Counted from the first letter of the stretch, positions 37,702-47,834 are shown. The stretch: DNA of 64,000 nucleotides from an uncultured Coprococcus sp. (GCA_934277375.1 CAKQTZ010000002.1:186001-250000); one strand, 5' to 3'. Notes: generated by a model from the letters alone, not told the origin. Numbers and translations are program-made.

Positions 37702-39600
37702 ATGCGTATGAATATACTAGATAGAATAAATAAACCAAATGATATAAAGAATATATCCAGAGAGGATTTGCCGGCTCTGGCTGATGAGATAAGAGAATTT
37801 CTTGTGTCACATGTGAGTGAGACCGGTGGGCATCTGGCACCGAATCTTGGATGCGTGGAACTTACCATGGCACTTCACAGGGTGTTGGACTTCCCTGAGG
37901 ACAAGCTTGTGTGGGATGTGGGACATCAGTCATATGTTCACAAGATACTGACTGGCAGAAAAAATGATATGGGCACACTCAGGCAGCTTGGGGGAATAAG
38001 TGGATTTCCAAAGACCAGTGAGAGTGCATGTGATTCTTTTAACACAGGCCACAGTTCTACGTCCATATCAGCGGCTCTCGGTATGGCCTGTGCAAGAAGC
38101 ATCAAAGGCACTCATGAGAACATTGCAGCAGTCATAGGTGATGGATCATTTACCGGTGGTATGGTGTATGAGGCCATGAACAATATGGCAGATATAAAGA
38201 CGAGCTGTCTTGTAGTGCTGAATGATAATAATATGTCCATAGACCAGAATGTGGGGGGCATGTCCACATATCTCAGCAGGATCAGAGTAGGGCAGCAGTA
38301 CAATGATTTCAAAGGCAATGTTGAGAAGGTACTTTTGAAGATTCCTGTAGCTGGAGAGTACCTTGCCAGAGGACTCAAAAAGTCAAAGGATTCCATAAAG
38401 CAGATATTTGTGCCTGGAATGTTTTTTGAGGAGCTTGGAGTGACATACATAGGTCCGATAGATGGACATGACATAGATGTAATGGAGGCGACATTCAGGA
38501 AGGCACTGAAGCTCAACAGACCCATACTTGTGCATGTCAAGACTGTGAAGGGAAAGGGATATGTACATGCGGAAAAGCACCCGAGTTATTTCCATGGAAT
38601 AGCACCATTTGATATACAGACCGGACATGTCAAGGCAGATAAGAAAGGCATGACGAATACTGTAGTTTTTGCGAGAAAACTTGTTGAGCTGGGAAGGGCA
38701 GATTCCAGAATAACTGCGATTACCGCTGCGATGGGGAAGGGAACAGGAGTTTCTATGTTTGCAGAAAAGTTCCCTGACAGATCCTTTGATGTAGGAATTG
38801 CGGAGGAACATGCTGTGACGTTTGCAGCGGGTCTTGCATCTTCAGGACTTGTGCCGGTGGTTGCTATATATTCATCATTTCTGCAGAGGGCATATGACCA
38901 GATACTTCACGATGTCTGCCTGCAGAGACTGCATGTGATATTTGCGATAGACAGATCCGGGCTGGTCGGTGCAGACGGAGATACACATCAGGGAATATTC
39001 GATACGGCTTTTCTGTCCCATATACCGAACATGACCATCATCGCGCCTAAAAACAGATATGAGCTTACGAAAGCTATGGAGTGGGCGGTAGGATATGACG
39101 GTCCTGTGGCTCTGAAATATTCCAGAGGAGAAGCGTATTACGGACTCAGGGATCATAATGCACCTATAGAACTTGGAAAAAGTGAGGTGCTCCACAGAGG
39201 TCACGATCTTGCCATCATAGCCGTTGGAAATATGGTGAGCGAGGTGGAAAAGGTATATAACAGACTGATGTCGGAAGGTACAGATGTGACATTTGTCAAT
39301 GCGAGATTTGTAAAGCCCATAGATACTGAACTCCTGGATAGACTCAGCAGGGATCACAGACATGTTGTTGTGGTAGAAGAAGGAATAAAGCATGGCGGTT
39401 ATGGATCACTTATAGAGGAATATGTGGAAGATGAGATGCTTCCACTAAGTGTTACGGTGTGTGCTGTCGATGACAGGTTTGTTCAACATGGCAGTGTGGA
39501 TGAGCTGCGTTGTATACTGGGATTGGATGAAGAGTCAATTTACTGCAGGATTCAGAAAATATTGGCTGATGATGAGATAAAGCAAGAGGAAGATAGATGA
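37702..39600 (+). CDS. dxs: 1-deoxy-D-xylulose-5-phosphate synthase
   Basis: A roughly 630-residue ThDP-dependent enzyme condensing pyruvate and glyceraldehyde 3-phosphate, first step of the MEP pathway. Visible marks: VWDVGHQSYVHKILTGR, ThDP motif GDGSFTGGMVYEAMNN with NDNNMSIDQNVG, pyrimidine part FDVGIAEEHAVTFAAGLA, and DRSGLVGADGDTHQG. Two ATGs (37702 and 37708) are possible; MNILDRINKP from 37708 looks like the family start. The ribosome site is weak, which may mean coupling to ispA. Confidence 0.95.
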   Translation: MRMNILDRINKPNDIKNISREDLPALADEIREFLVSHVSETGGHLAPNLGCVELTMALHRVLDFPEDKLVWDVGHQSYVHKILTGRKNDMGTLRQLGGISGFPKTSESACDSFNTGHSSTSISAALGMACARSIKGTHENIAAVIGDGSFTGGMVYEAMNNMADIKTSCLVVLNDNNMSIDQNVGGMSTYLSRIRVGQQYNDFKGNVEKVLLKIPVAGEYLARGLKKSKDSIKQIFVPGMFFEELGVTYIGPIDGHDIDVMEATFRKALKLNRPILVHVKTVKGKGYVHAEKHPSYFHGIAPFDIQTGHVKADKKGMTNTVVFARKLVELGRADSRITAITAAMGKGTGVSMFAEKFPDRSFDVGIAEEHAVTFAAGLASSGLVPVVAIYSSFLQRAYDQILHDVCLQRLHVIFAIDRSGLVGADGDTHQGIFDTAFLSHIPNMTIIAPKNRYELTKAMEWAVGYDGPVALKYSRGEAYYGLRDHNAPIELGKSEVLHRGHDLAIIAVGNMVSEVEKVYNRLMSEGTDVTFVNARFVKPIDTELLDRLSRDHRHVVVVEEGIKHGGYGSLIEEYVEDEMLPLSVTVCAVDDRFVQHGSVDELRCILGLDEESIYCRIQKILADDEIKQEEDR

Positions 39601-40415
39601 AAAAGAGACTTGATGTGCTCCTTGTGGAGCAGGGACTGGCAGAGTCGCGGGAAAAAGCCAAGGCGATCATCATGTCAGGAATAGTTTATGTAGACAACAA
39701 TAAAGAAGATAAGGCAGGAACGACATTTGAGGAGACAGCGTCTATAGAGGTGAGAGGAAACACACTCAGATATGTCAGCCGCGGGGGCCTGAAGCTAGAG
39801 AAGGCCATGGATCATTTTGGAGTGACGCTGGAAGGCAAGGTATGTATGGATGTCGGGGCTTCAACCGGAGGGTTCACAGACTGCATGCTGCAAAACGGTG
39901 CGGTAAAGGTCTATTCCGTTGATGTGGGACATGGGCAGCTTGCCTGGAAACTCAGAAATGATGAGCGCGTGGTGTGCATGGAGAAAACGAATATAAGATA
40001 TGTAACACATGATGATGTTGAGGATGTGATAGACTTTGCATCTATAGATGTATCGTTTATATCTCTTACCAAGGTCCTTCCACCGGTGAAGGAGCTGCTT
40101 TCGGAAAAAGGCGAGATAGTGTGCCTTATAAAGCCTCAGTTTGAGGCGGGACGGGAGAAGGTTGGCAAGAAGGGTGTTGTCAGAGAGCTGTCAACACATA
40201 TTGAGGTTGTGGAGAAGATTGTGGACTATGCGAGAAGCATAGGATTCAGAACGCTTCATCTCAGCTATTCTCCGATAAAGGGTCCTGAGGGCAACATAGA
40301 GTATCTGCTCCATTTATCTAAGGATCAAAGCCTTGAGGATGCAGAGTTTGACATAAGGGCACTTGCATATGAATCCCATACGGAGCTGAATAAATCAGCA
40401 AAGGATGTTCAATAA
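39597..40415 (+). CDS. TlyA family rRNA methyltransferase (S4 + FtsJ domains)
   Basis: A 272-residue protein with an N-terminal S4 RNA-binding domain (KRLDVLLVEQGLAESREKAK) and an FtsJ-like Rossmann methyltransferase domain (VCMDVGASTGGFTDCMLQNG near 83-102). TlyA enzymes 2'-O-methylate cytidines in 16S and 23S rRNA; some were called hemolysins. B. subtilis yqxC has the same place. Start ATG overlaps the dxs stop by four bases (ATGA). Confidence 0.92.
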   Translation: MKKRLDVLLVEQGLAESREKAKAIIMSGIVYVDNNKEDKAGTTFEETASIEVRGNTLRYVSRGGLKLEKAMDHFGVTLEGKVCMDVGASTGGFTDCMLQNGAVKVYSVDVGHGQLAWKLRNDERVVCMEKTNIRYVTHDDVEDVIDFASIDVSFISLTKVLPPVKELLSEKGEIVCLIKPQFEAGREKVGKKGVVRELSTHIEVVEKIVDYARSIGFRTLHLSYSPIKGPEGNIEYLLHLSKDQSLEDAEFDIRALAYESHTELNKSAKDVQ

Positions 40416-40430
40416 ATCAGAGGATAAGAG

Positions 40431-41285
40431 ATGAAAAATTATTATATAGTATATAATCCGGATAAGGATGAGGACAGAAGGATCACATCTGAGATTACAG
40501 AATATATAGATTCCAGAGCTGGAGTGTGCAGATATATGGACTGCTACGAGTTTTGTTCTCTGGGAAAGCTGGGGCTTACTAAAGCGCTTGACGGTTATGA
40601 TTGCGTGCTTGTGCTTGGAGGAGATGGCACACTGCTCAACGTGGCATCCAGTGTGAGTCATGTTGACATACCGTTGTTCGGTATAAATCTTGGTACGGTT
40701 GGATTTCTCACAGAGGGAGAGATCACTAACTGGAAGATGATCATGGACAGGCTTCTGTGCGGCGATTTCTCACTGCAGGAGAGGATGATGATCAAGGGAA
40801 CCGTCAGGACAGCCACTGGTGAGATGTGCAGGAAAAGAGCTCTGAATGACATAGTTATAAGCAGAGCAGGTTTTTCCAGGCTTATCGGACTGGATGTATA
40901 TGTCAATGGCAGTCTGTTGAACGAGTATGAGGGGGATGGCATTATTATATCCACTCCGACAGGGTCAACAGGATACAATCTTTCGGCAGGTGGTCCTATA
41001 GTGGATCCGATGGCAAAACTCATGATAATAACTCCTGTGTGTTCACATTCCCTCACGTCCAAGAGCATTGTGCTGCCGAGTGACGCGGAGGTTTCCATAG
41101 AGATCACGAAGAAGCGAAAGACACAGGATACAGAGGCTATTGTGTCATTTGACGGGGGCAATGATTACGAACTTGCGGCTGGGGATGTGCTGGATGTGTG
41201 TGTATCACAGCGGACGACACAGCTTATAAAGGCCAGTGATGTGAATTTCTATGAGATACTGAGAAATAAGCTCGGGGGAAAATGA
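40431..41285 (+). CDS. nadK: NAD kinase
   Basis: A 284-residue ATP-NAD kinase. GGDGT motif at 63-67 (VLVLGGDGTLLNVASS) and the NE/D-type motif NEYEGDGIIISTPTGSTGYNLSAGG are complete. It makes NADP, the cofactor of reductive biosynthesis. In B. subtilis nadK genes lie elsewhere, but in many Clostridia it sits between tlyA and argR as here. Two bases separate it from argR. Confidence 0.94.
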   Translation: MKNYYIVYNPDKDEDRRITSEITEYIDSRAGVCRYMDCYEFCSLGKLGLTKALDGYDCVLVLGGDGTLLNVASSVSHVDIPLFGINLGTVGFLTEGEITNWKMIMDRLLCGDFSLQERMMIKGTVRTATGEMCRKRALNDIVISRAGFSRLIGLDVYVNGSLLNEYEGDGIIISTPTGSTGYNLSAGGPIVDPMAKLMIITPVCSHSLTSKSIVLPSDAEVSIEITKKRKTQDTEAIVSFDGGNDYELAAGDVLDVCVSQRTTQLIKASDVNFYEILRNKLGGK

Positions 41286-41286
41286 T

Positions 41287-41736
41287 ATGAAGCAGAAACG
41301 ACAGGCGATGATATTGTCGATAATAGAACAACATGATATAGAGACGCAGGATGAACTTCTTGAGAAACTGGCCGAGGCTGGATTTTCTACCACACAGGCG
41401 ACCATATCGAGAGATATAAGAGAGATAAATCTGACAAAGGTGGCTGTTGCGGGTGGAAAACAGAAATATACTCTTGGCAAAGCGGCCAGCCATGAATCCA
41501 TTGAATCGTACAGGAAAGTGCTCAGTGCAGGTATACTTTCCATGGTGCCTTCCGAGAATCTGATAGTGATCAAGACTGTGTCTGGCATGGCCATGGCAGT
41601 TGCTGCGGCACTTGACAATGTGGAGATAAATGGTCTGCTCGGAAGTATAGCAGGTGATGATACTATATTTCTGGCGGTCAGGAGCCGTGAGATGACAGAT
41701 TCAGTCATGAGAACAATAGATAAGATGCAGCGATGA
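41287..41736 (+). CDS. argR: Arginine repressor ArgR/AhrC
   Basis: A 149-residue arginine-responsive regulator. The N-terminal winged helix (SIIEQHDIETQDELLEKLAEAG, then STTQATISRDIREINLTKV) is followed by the C-terminal hexamerisation and arginine-binding domain containing GLLGSIAGDDTIFLA with the GDDT motif. It controls arginine synthesis and catabolism genes. Position between tlyA/nadK and recN is conserved across Firmicutes. Confidence 0.95.
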   Translation: MKQKRQAMILSIIEQHDIETQDELLEKLAEAGFSTTQATISRDIREINLTKVAVAGGKQKYTLGKAASHESIESYRKVLSAGILSMVPSENLIVIKTVSGMAMAVAAALDNVEINGLLGSIAGDDTIFLAVRSREMTDSVMRTIDKMQR

Positions 41737-41793
41737 CAGCACGCTGGCATCTTATATGTGTAAAAATTTCTGTGCAGCTACAGGAGGATACGG

Positions 41794-43479
41794 ATGTTAC
41801 TTAATGTACATATCAAAAATATTGCACTTATAGACGATGCAAATATTAATTTTACAGATAATCTGAACATACTTACCGGAGAGACCGGAGCAGGTAAATC
41901 TATCATCATGGGAGCCTTGAAAATAGGAATGGGAGACAAATTGCCCAGGGACATAGTAAGAGATCCGGGCAGAGAAGGATTCTGCCAGCTTCTGTTTCTG
42001 GTTGATGATGAATCTGTTATCAGACAGATGGCAGAGCTCGGGGTGGATCCCACTGAGGACGGCGAGATACTGATAACCCGCAGGATAGTGAACTCAAGAA
42101 CCGTAAATACGATAAATGATATCACTGTCACTGCATCAAAGTTGAAAGAGATATCGGCACTCCTTGTGGATATGCATACACAGCATCAACAGCAGACACT
42201 CCTGAAGAAAGCTGAGCATATGAAGCTTCTGGACAGATTTGGAAGAAAAACTATAGAGCCACTTAGAGAGCAGATGACGCAGAGATATAAGGAATATTCT
42301 GATCTGAAAAAAGAGCAGAGTGAACTGGCCATGGATGAGTCTGAGAGAAGCAGAAAGGCGGAGTTCTTAAAGTATCAGATCGCGGAGATAGAGGCTGCAA
42401 ATATAAAGTCTGGCGAGGACGATGATATCGAAAGACAGTATAACCGCATGGTGAATTCAAGAGATATCGTGGCTGCTGCATCCGAGGTATATAGTGTCAC
42501 GGGGTACGAGAAAGCTGCTTCTGCGGGCAATGAGATAGGAAGAGTCCTTGCAGCGATGAAGGGAATCAGAGATCTGGATGAAGATATATCTGGTCTGTAT
42601 GATGAACTTGAAAATATAGATGCTCTTTTGAATGATTTCAATGTAGATCTGAACAATTATATGCAGAGCATGGAATTTGACGATGCTGAATTCAGAGATG
42701 TGGAAACCAGACTTGACACCATAAACGACATAAAGGGAAAATATGGCAGCACCATAGATGAAATAAATGAGTATCTTGAAAAAAGCCGGAAGGAATATGA
42801 AAGACTGGCGGAATATGATGAATATATTGCTGAACTTTCCGGTAAAATAAAGATTGCAGAACAGAATATGCTGTCAGCTGCGGATGCGCTCACTGAGGAA
42901 CGAAAAAAACAGGCGGAGATATTGTGTAAAGATATAAGAGAAGCACTGGAAGATCTCAGTTTTATGGAGGTCAGGTTTGACATGGTGTTTGACCGCCTGG
43001 CAGAGTGTACAGCAAACGGTATAGATGACTGTTATTTTGTAATTTCGACAAATGTCGGCGAAAAGATGCGTCCTTTATATGATGTGGCGTCTGGTGGAGA
43101 ATTATCCAGGATAATGCTTGCCATAAAGTCATGTATGGCATCTGAGGACAATATAGGTACTCTGGTATTTGACGAGATAGATGTTGGTATAAGCGGAAGG
43201 GCGGCACAGAAGGTTGCTGAAAAAATGGCAGTGATTTCCAGAAGCCATCAGGTAATAAGCATCACGCATCTGCCTCAGATAGCAGCCATGGCAGACAGTC
43301 ATTATCTTATTGAAAAAACAGCAGATTCAGGAAAAACAGTGACAAAAATCGTCAGGTTGGATGAGGACGAGTCGGTAGCCGAGATTGCCCGTCTTTTAGG
43401 TGGAGCATCAATAACTGATGCTGTCATGAGTAATGCGAGAGAGATGAAACAAATGGCAGAAAATACAAAATATAACTGA
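41794..43479 (+). CDS. recN: DNA repair protein RecN
   Basis: A 561-residue SMC-like ABC ATPase in double-strand-break repair. Walker A GETGAGKS at 29-36, a long central coiled-coil (about 155-375), ABC signature SGGELSR near 433-439, Walker B TLVFDEIDVGISGRAA and the His switch ISITHLPQIAAMAD. All motifs intact. ATG follows AGGAGGATACGG. Terminated by the hairpin just downstream. Confidence 0.96.
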   Translation: MLLNVHIKNIALIDDANINFTDNLNILTGETGAGKSIIMGALKIGMGDKLPRDIVRDPGREGFCQLLFLVDDESVIRQMAELGVDPTEDGEILITRRIVNSRTVNTINDITVTASKLKEISALLVDMHTQHQQQTLLKKAEHMKLLDRFGRKTIEPLREQMTQRYKEYSDLKKEQSELAMDESERSRKAEFLKYQIAEIEAANIKSGEDDDIERQYNRMVNSRDIVAAASEVYSVTGYEKAASAGNEIGRVLAAMKGIRDLDEDISGLYDELENIDALLNDFNVDLNNYMQSMEFDDAEFRDVETRLDTINDIKGKYGSTIDEINEYLEKSRKEYERLAEYDEYIAELSGKIKIAEQNMLSAADALTEERKKQAEILCKDIREALEDLSFMEVRFDMVFDRLAECTANGIDDCYFVISTNVGEKMRPLYDVASGGELSRIMLAIKSCMASEDNIGTLVFDEIDVGISGRAAQKVAEKMAVISRSHQVISITHLPQIAAMADSHYLIEKTADSGKTVTKIVRLDEDESVAEIARLLGGASITDAVMSNAREMKQMAENTKYN

Positions 43480-43508
43480 TATAAAGTTCCTTTGAACAAA
43501 GCATAATA
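43477..43508 (+). promoter_or_regulatory. Possible sporulation (SigF/SigG-type) promoter of spoIVB
   Basis: TGATATA (43477-43483) and CATAATA (43502-43508) are separated by 18 bases and resemble SigG/SigF elements. The -10 overlaps the left arm of the recN terminator, so a transcript starting here would escape full hairpin formation. Tentative. Confidence 0.35.
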
Positions 43509-43541
43509 AGAGTAACAGCCACGCTGTTATTCTTATTTTTT
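43506..43541 (+). terminator. Intrinsic terminator after recN
   Basis: ATAAGAGTAACAGC (43506-43519) pairs with GCTGTTATTCTTAT (43523-43536) with one G-T, three-base loop, then a T-run. It separates recN from spoIVB. Confidence 0.88.
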
Positions 43542-43562
43542 GTTTTAAAGGAGGTTGTTTTC

Positions 43563-44681
43563 ATGAGCAGATACAGGAAGTTGCTGGTGTGGGTGGTGGC
43601 AGCAGATCTCATGCTTCTGGCTGGTGTTCTGATTCTGTGCAATATGACGGATACAGATAAACGTGCTGGTTATGACAGATCGGCTGACATAAGTCTTGTG
43701 ATGGAGGACACTGCCGGGAATGATCTCCCAAAGGAAAAAGTATTTGGACAGGATATATATGAAAGAAAAGTAGTGCCATCGGGAGAGCCCATGGGAATTT
43801 ATATGAAGACAGATGGCGTTTTGGTGGTCGATGTGTGTAGCTTTAGAAACTATAATGGGGATATATGCTGCCCTTCTGATGGAATTCTCCAGACAGGCGA
43901 TTATATAATAAATATAGACGGAAAAGATATATCGAGAAGAGCAGATATGCTGACGCTCGTATCCCAAAGCAGCGGAAAGCCGCTGACCGTGAAATATATC
44001 AGAGATGATAAGAGATGTCTCTGCACTATAATTCCTGAGAAAAATGAGAATGGTAATTATCTGCTAGGAGCATGGGTTAAGGATGATGTTTCAGGTATAG
44101 GCACAGTAACCTTTGTAGACGGCGACAATTTCATGGCACTTGGACATAGTGTTTCTGATATTGATACCGGAATGATGATGAGATGCAGTACAGGAGGCGT
44201 GTATACAACAGACATCACCAATATAAGTAAATCCTACACTTCAGAGCCGGGCAGACTGCAGGGCAGTATTGCATACAGAAAAGCCCTGGTTGGAATAATA
44301 GATGGGAATAGTGCAAGCGGTATATATGGACATCTTGATCATTCTTACAGCGAAGCCACATATGGAGAAGCAGAACAGATGTATATTGCAAGAGGAAAAG
44401 AGGTCAAAAAAGATGGGGCATATATATATTCCCGTATGAGTGGTGATTTAAAAAAGTACAATATAGATATAGAATTTCTTGATGCTGATGCATCGGACAA
44501 AAATATCGAATTTCATGTTACAGATGATGAGCTGCTGGAACTCACAGGTGGGGTAGTACAGGGGATGTCTGGATCTCCGATCATCCAGGATGGCAGGATC
44601 ATAGGTGCTGTCACCCATGTATTCGTGGATGATCCGACAAGGGGATACGGTATATTTATAGAGAATATGCTTGAGGATTAA
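43563..44681 (+). CDS. spoIVB: SpoIVB serine peptidase (S55)
   Basis: A 372-residue forespore-secreted serine protease that triggers the SigK checkpoint in B. subtilis. An N-terminal membrane helix (LVWVVAADLMLLAGVLILC), a PDZ domain (about 70-150) and the SpoIVB peptidase domain are in order. The catalytic His lies in ALGHSVSDIDTG (near 195) and the Ser in GMSGSP (near 338). Since the local SigK has no pro-sequence, SpoIVB here may serve other substrates such as SpoIIQ (known in B. subtilis), an inference. AAAGGAGG precedes the ATG. Confidence 0.95.
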   Translation: MSRYRKLLVWVVAADLMLLAGVLILCNMTDTDKRAGYDRSADISLVMEDTAGNDLPKEKVFGQDIYERKVVPSGEPMGIYMKTDGVLVVDVCSFRNYNGDICCPSDGILQTGDYIINIDGKDISRRADMLTLVSQSSGKPLTVKYIRDDKRCLCTIIPEKNENGNYLLGAWVKDDVSGIGTVTFVDGDNFMALGHSVSDIDTGMMMRCSTGGVYTTDITNISKSYTSEPGRLQGSIAYRKALVGIIDGNSASGIYGHLDHSYSEATYGEAEQMYIARGKEVKKDGAYIYSRMSGDLKKYNIDIEFLDADASDKNIEFHVTDDELLELTGGVVQGMSGSPIIQDGRIIGAVTHVFVDDPTRGYGIFIENMLED

Positions 44682-44774
44682 AGTGATTTATCTGGTCGAA
44701 ATATAACAGGTTTGGTGATAAAATTATATATAAAATTATACAGGGAGGAAAAAGTTATTAAGGTATCAAGAGTA

Positions 44775-46877
44775 ATGGTGTGTCACACATTAAAAAATTA
44801 TAAAAAAGAATATTTATTTTCAGATATTATCACTGGAATTATCATTGCAGCAGTTTCAATTCCAATATCAATGGGGTATGCACAGATAGCTGGACTTCCA
44901 GCCGTATATGGGCTGTATGGTTCTGTTTTTCCAATCATTATATTTGGCCTGCTATCTACGTCCAGGCAATTTGTATTTGGCGTGGATGCTGCACCGGCAG
45001 CACTTGTTGGGGCAGCCCTGGTCACGATTGGGGTTACACCTGGTACTGAGGCTGCGATGAATATTGTTCCGGTGATCACATTCTTTACAGCGATATGGCT
45101 GCTGGTGTTTTTCCTGTTCAAAGCAGGAAAACTGGTGAATTACATATCAACACCTGTCATGGGTGGATTTATATCGGGAATCTGTATGACAATAATACTT
45201 ATGCAGGTGCCAAAACTATATGGAGCAGGAGCGGGAACCGGTGAATTGTTCGAGCTGCTTGGGCATATAGTGGAGACTGGCAGGGACATAAGTGTACCAT
45301 CGCTCATTATGGGACTTGTGTCACTTGCAATATTATTGTTATCTAGGAGACTGATCCCGAAATTTCCTATGGCGATATGCGTCATGGTGGCGGGGGCTCT
45401 TATGTCCTGCGTAATGGATATGGATGAATACGGGATAGTGTGTTTGACGGAGGTCAGCAGAGGACTTCCCGAACTTGTATTTCCACATATAGATATCAGG
45501 ATGCTGCCGAACATACTTACTGTGAGCCTGTCTGTGGCTGTGGTGATAATGGCTGAGACATTACTTGCAGAGAATAACTTTGCCCAGAAAAACAGATATA
45601 AGATAGATGACAATCAGGAACTTCTTGCTTTTGGTATGGCCAATCTGGCTGCTGCCTTTACCGGCTGTTGTCCGATAAATGGTTCGGTGTCCAGAACCAC
45701 CATGAGCGAACAGTACGGCGGAAAGACCCAGCTTACGGGTATAATAGCGGGAGCGGTTATGGCTGCCATACTTTTGTGTGGCACAGAGTTTATAGGATAC
45801 CTGCCAGTTCCGGTGCTGACAGCGATAGTTATCTCAGCGCTCTACAGTGCGTTGGAATTTGACCTGGCGGCAAAACTGTGGAGGGTCAGCAAGACGGAAT
45901 TCTATATATTCTGTGGAGCTTTTCTGGGGGTGCTTATACTAGGAACTATAAATGGTGTTCTGATCGGAATAATCCTGTCTTTTGCCGCGGTGATCATAAG
46001 AGCTGCAGATCCGCCGAGAAGCCTTCTGGGACTTGTACCCGGTCACGAGGAGTTCCTGGCGCTTGACCGGTTCAAGCACGCATACCCTATACAGCATATT
46101 GTTATATACAGGTTCAGCAGTAATTTATTTTTTGCAAATATTGCAATATTTCAGAGAGATATAATGGATGCGGTGGATGCGGATACACAGGCAGTGATAG
46201 TGGATGCATCGGCTATGGGAAGCATGGATGTAACCGCAGCAAAAACGCTCAGGATCATGTATGACACTTTGAAGGAGCGGGGAATAGGACTTTACATAAC
46301 AGAACATATTGCGCAATTAAATGTTCAACTGAGGCAGCTTGGACTCGGAGATATGATAGAGGCGGGGTGTGTCAGACAGACAATGGAGAGAGCACTTTCG
46401 GACTGCGGTCTGGAGAGTCCATACCCTCTGGTTGGAATACACAACAGCTATCATGATATAAGGAGAAAGAGGGCAGAGCATATGGCTCAGGAGCTGGTGT
46501 GGGCATTTGGAGATGATGCTGAGGAAGTTATAGAGAGACATATACGTGAATCCATAGATAACATGGACAGCGGAACCGGTGTAGAAAAACTCATGACAGG
46601 ATTCTGGAGCCAGATGGATATACAGGATGAAGAGGAATGGCTTGAGCATATGGAGACCCATATAGAGGAGATAGTCAGAGCTACTGGCGAGGATGAGAAC
46701 AAAGTGGCAGAGAGGATAGAGCGGAGAAGAAGGATGCTGCTTTCGAGGCTGGAAACAGAACATCCCGAGTTTGTTGAGAGATATAAAGCAAGGAGGGAAC
46801 GGCTGGATGAGCATCTGAGAGTACATAATCCTGCTGCATATCAGGCGGTCATGAAGCTAAGGGAAAAAGAAAAATAG
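44775..46877 (+). CDS. SulP family anion transporter with STAS domain and C-terminal extension
   Basis: A roughly 700-residue SLC26/SulP transporter: about 12-14 membrane helices from residue 15 on (ITGIIIAAVSIPISMGYAQIAGLPAVYGLYG split across the signature), then a STAS domain near 425-545 (VIVDASAMGSMDVTAAKTL) and an unusual charged helical extension of about 140 residues with heptad-like patterns. Substrate (sulfate, bicarbonate or other anion) cannot be read from sequence. ATG 44775 fits the family N-terminus, but the strong GGGAGG at 44743-44748 is 26 bases away and best matches an ATT codon at 44757. It separates spoIVB from the spo0A-type genes. Confidence 0.85.
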   Translation: MVCHTLKNYKKEYLFSDIITGIIIAAVSIPISMGYAQIAGLPAVYGLYGSVFPIIIFGLLSTSRQFVFGVDAAPAALVGAALVTIGVTPGTEAAMNIVPVITFFTAIWLLVFFLFKAGKLVNYISTPVMGGFISGICMTIILMQVPKLYGAGAGTGELFELLGHIVETGRDISVPSLIMGLVSLAILLLSRRLIPKFPMAICVMVAGALMSCVMDMDEYGIVCLTEVSRGLPELVFPHIDIRMLPNILTVSLSVAVVIMAETLLAENNFAQKNRYKIDDNQELLAFGMANLAAAFTGCCPINGSVSRTTMSEQYGGKTQLTGIIAGAVMAAILLCGTEFIGYLPVPVLTAIVISALYSALEFDLAAKLWRVSKTEFYIFCGAFLGVLILGTINGVLIGIILSFAAVIIRAADPPRSLLGLVPGHEEFLALDRFKHAYPIQHIVIYRFSSNLFFANIAIFQRDIMDAVDADTQAVIVDASAMGSMDVTAAKTLRIMYDTLKERGIGLYITEHIAQLNVQLRQLGLGDMIEAGCVRQTMERALSDCGLESPYPLVGIHNSYHDIRRKRAEHMAQELVWAFGDDAEEVIERHIRESIDNMDSGTGVEKLMTGFWSQMDIQDEEEWLEHMETHIEEIVRATGEDENKVAERIERRRRMLLSRLETEHPEFVERYKARRERLDEHLRVHNPAAYQAVMKLREKEK

Positions 46878-46943
46878 AAATATGGTGCCGCGGGTCAGCC
46901 GGTGTCATGCCAGGTAGAAAAAACTGTGTTACAGATATATTGC

Positions 46944-46998
46944 TGTCGTAACTTGCGAAGTTATACATATTCCCAAGAAAACTATACTTATATATAAT
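46944..46998 (+). promoter_or_regulatory. Promoter region of the first Spo0A-type gene with 0A-like box
   Basis: TTCCCA (46970-46975), 17-base spacer, TATAAT (46993-46998). TGTCGTA at 46944-46950 is one mismatch from the 0A-box core TGTCGAA. Otherwise the 46878-47036 gap shows nothing firm. Confidence 0.45.
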
Positions 46999-47036
46999 GA
47001 ACGTATTGGAAAAAAGGTATAAGAAGGGAGTATAAC

Positions 47037-47834
47037 ATGAGTCATGTTAAGGTGATGATGGTAAAACATGACAAAAGAGAAATAAATCAGTTGAAAAATA
47101 TACTGGAAGAGACGAAAGATTATGAATATGCAGGATGCTGTGAGAAAGGCGATGAAGCTGTTAGAAAGATAGCAGAAGAGAAACCGGATATTGTAATTTT
47201 AGATGAAGTTATATCCGGAGCAGATATAATGGATATAACAGACAGCGTCTCAAAAAATAAGAACCTTAAAAATGTCAGATTTGTACTGTGTTCGTCTAAA
47301 AAACACAGGAATTATCTCAGATTTGTATATTCCATGATAGGTGATAAGGTCTCGATGAGAGTGCTGGAATACCCGTATGATGAGAAAAAGGTTAGAAGTG
47401 TTATTGAGGAGAGTGGCAGAGGAAAACAGAATAACGGGGATATATTTGTTGAGACAGAAGAGAATAATGGCGAGGAACTGGAAGCGGTAGTCACAGATAT
47501 AATCCATGAGATTGGTGTGCCTGCACATATAAAAGGATATCAGTATCTGAGAAGTGCGATAGTTATAGCTGTCGGAGATATGGATATACTTAACTCTATA
47601 ACAAAACAGCTATATCCTTCTATAGCTGAGATGTACAATACCACAGCATCGAGGGTTGAGAGGGCCATAAGACATGCGATTGAAGTCGCATGGAGCAGAG
47701 GCCGGATTGAGACTATAAATGAGCTTTTTGGATATACAGTCAGTGCCGGGAAAGGAAAACCTACGAATTCCGAGTTTATTGCGCTCATAGCTGATAAGAT
47801 AAGGCTTGACGCAAAAATGCGAAATGTGGGCTAA
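47037..47834 (+). CDS. Spo0A-like regulator with degenerate receiver
   Basis: A 265-residue paralogue of Spo0A. The C-terminal DNA-binding domain is fully conserved ([38 protein letters not shown]). The N-terminal receiver keeps the phospho-acceptor position (D56 in VILDEV) but lost other signature residues: the N-terminal acidic pair is K10-H11 with D12 kept, the conserved Thr is C85, and the conserved Lys position is E111. It is therefore unlikely to be switched by phosphotransfer in the normal way (inference). A short polar linker (about 125-150) joins the domains. It stands 142 bases before the second, canonical-looking copy. No fixed name applies. Confidence 0.85.
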   Translation: MSHVKVMMVKHDKREINQLKNILEETKDYEYAGCCEKGDEAVRKIAEEKPDIVILDEVISGADIMDITDSVSKNKNLKNVRFVLCSSKKHRNYLRFVYSMIGDKVSMRVLEYPYDEKKVRSVIEESGRGKQNNGDIFVETEENNGEELEAVVTDIIHEIGVPAHIKGYQYLRSAIVIAVGDMDILNSITKQLYPSIAEMYNTTASRVERAIRHAIEVAWSRGRIETINELFGYTVSAGKGKPTNSEFIALIADKIRLDAKMRNVG

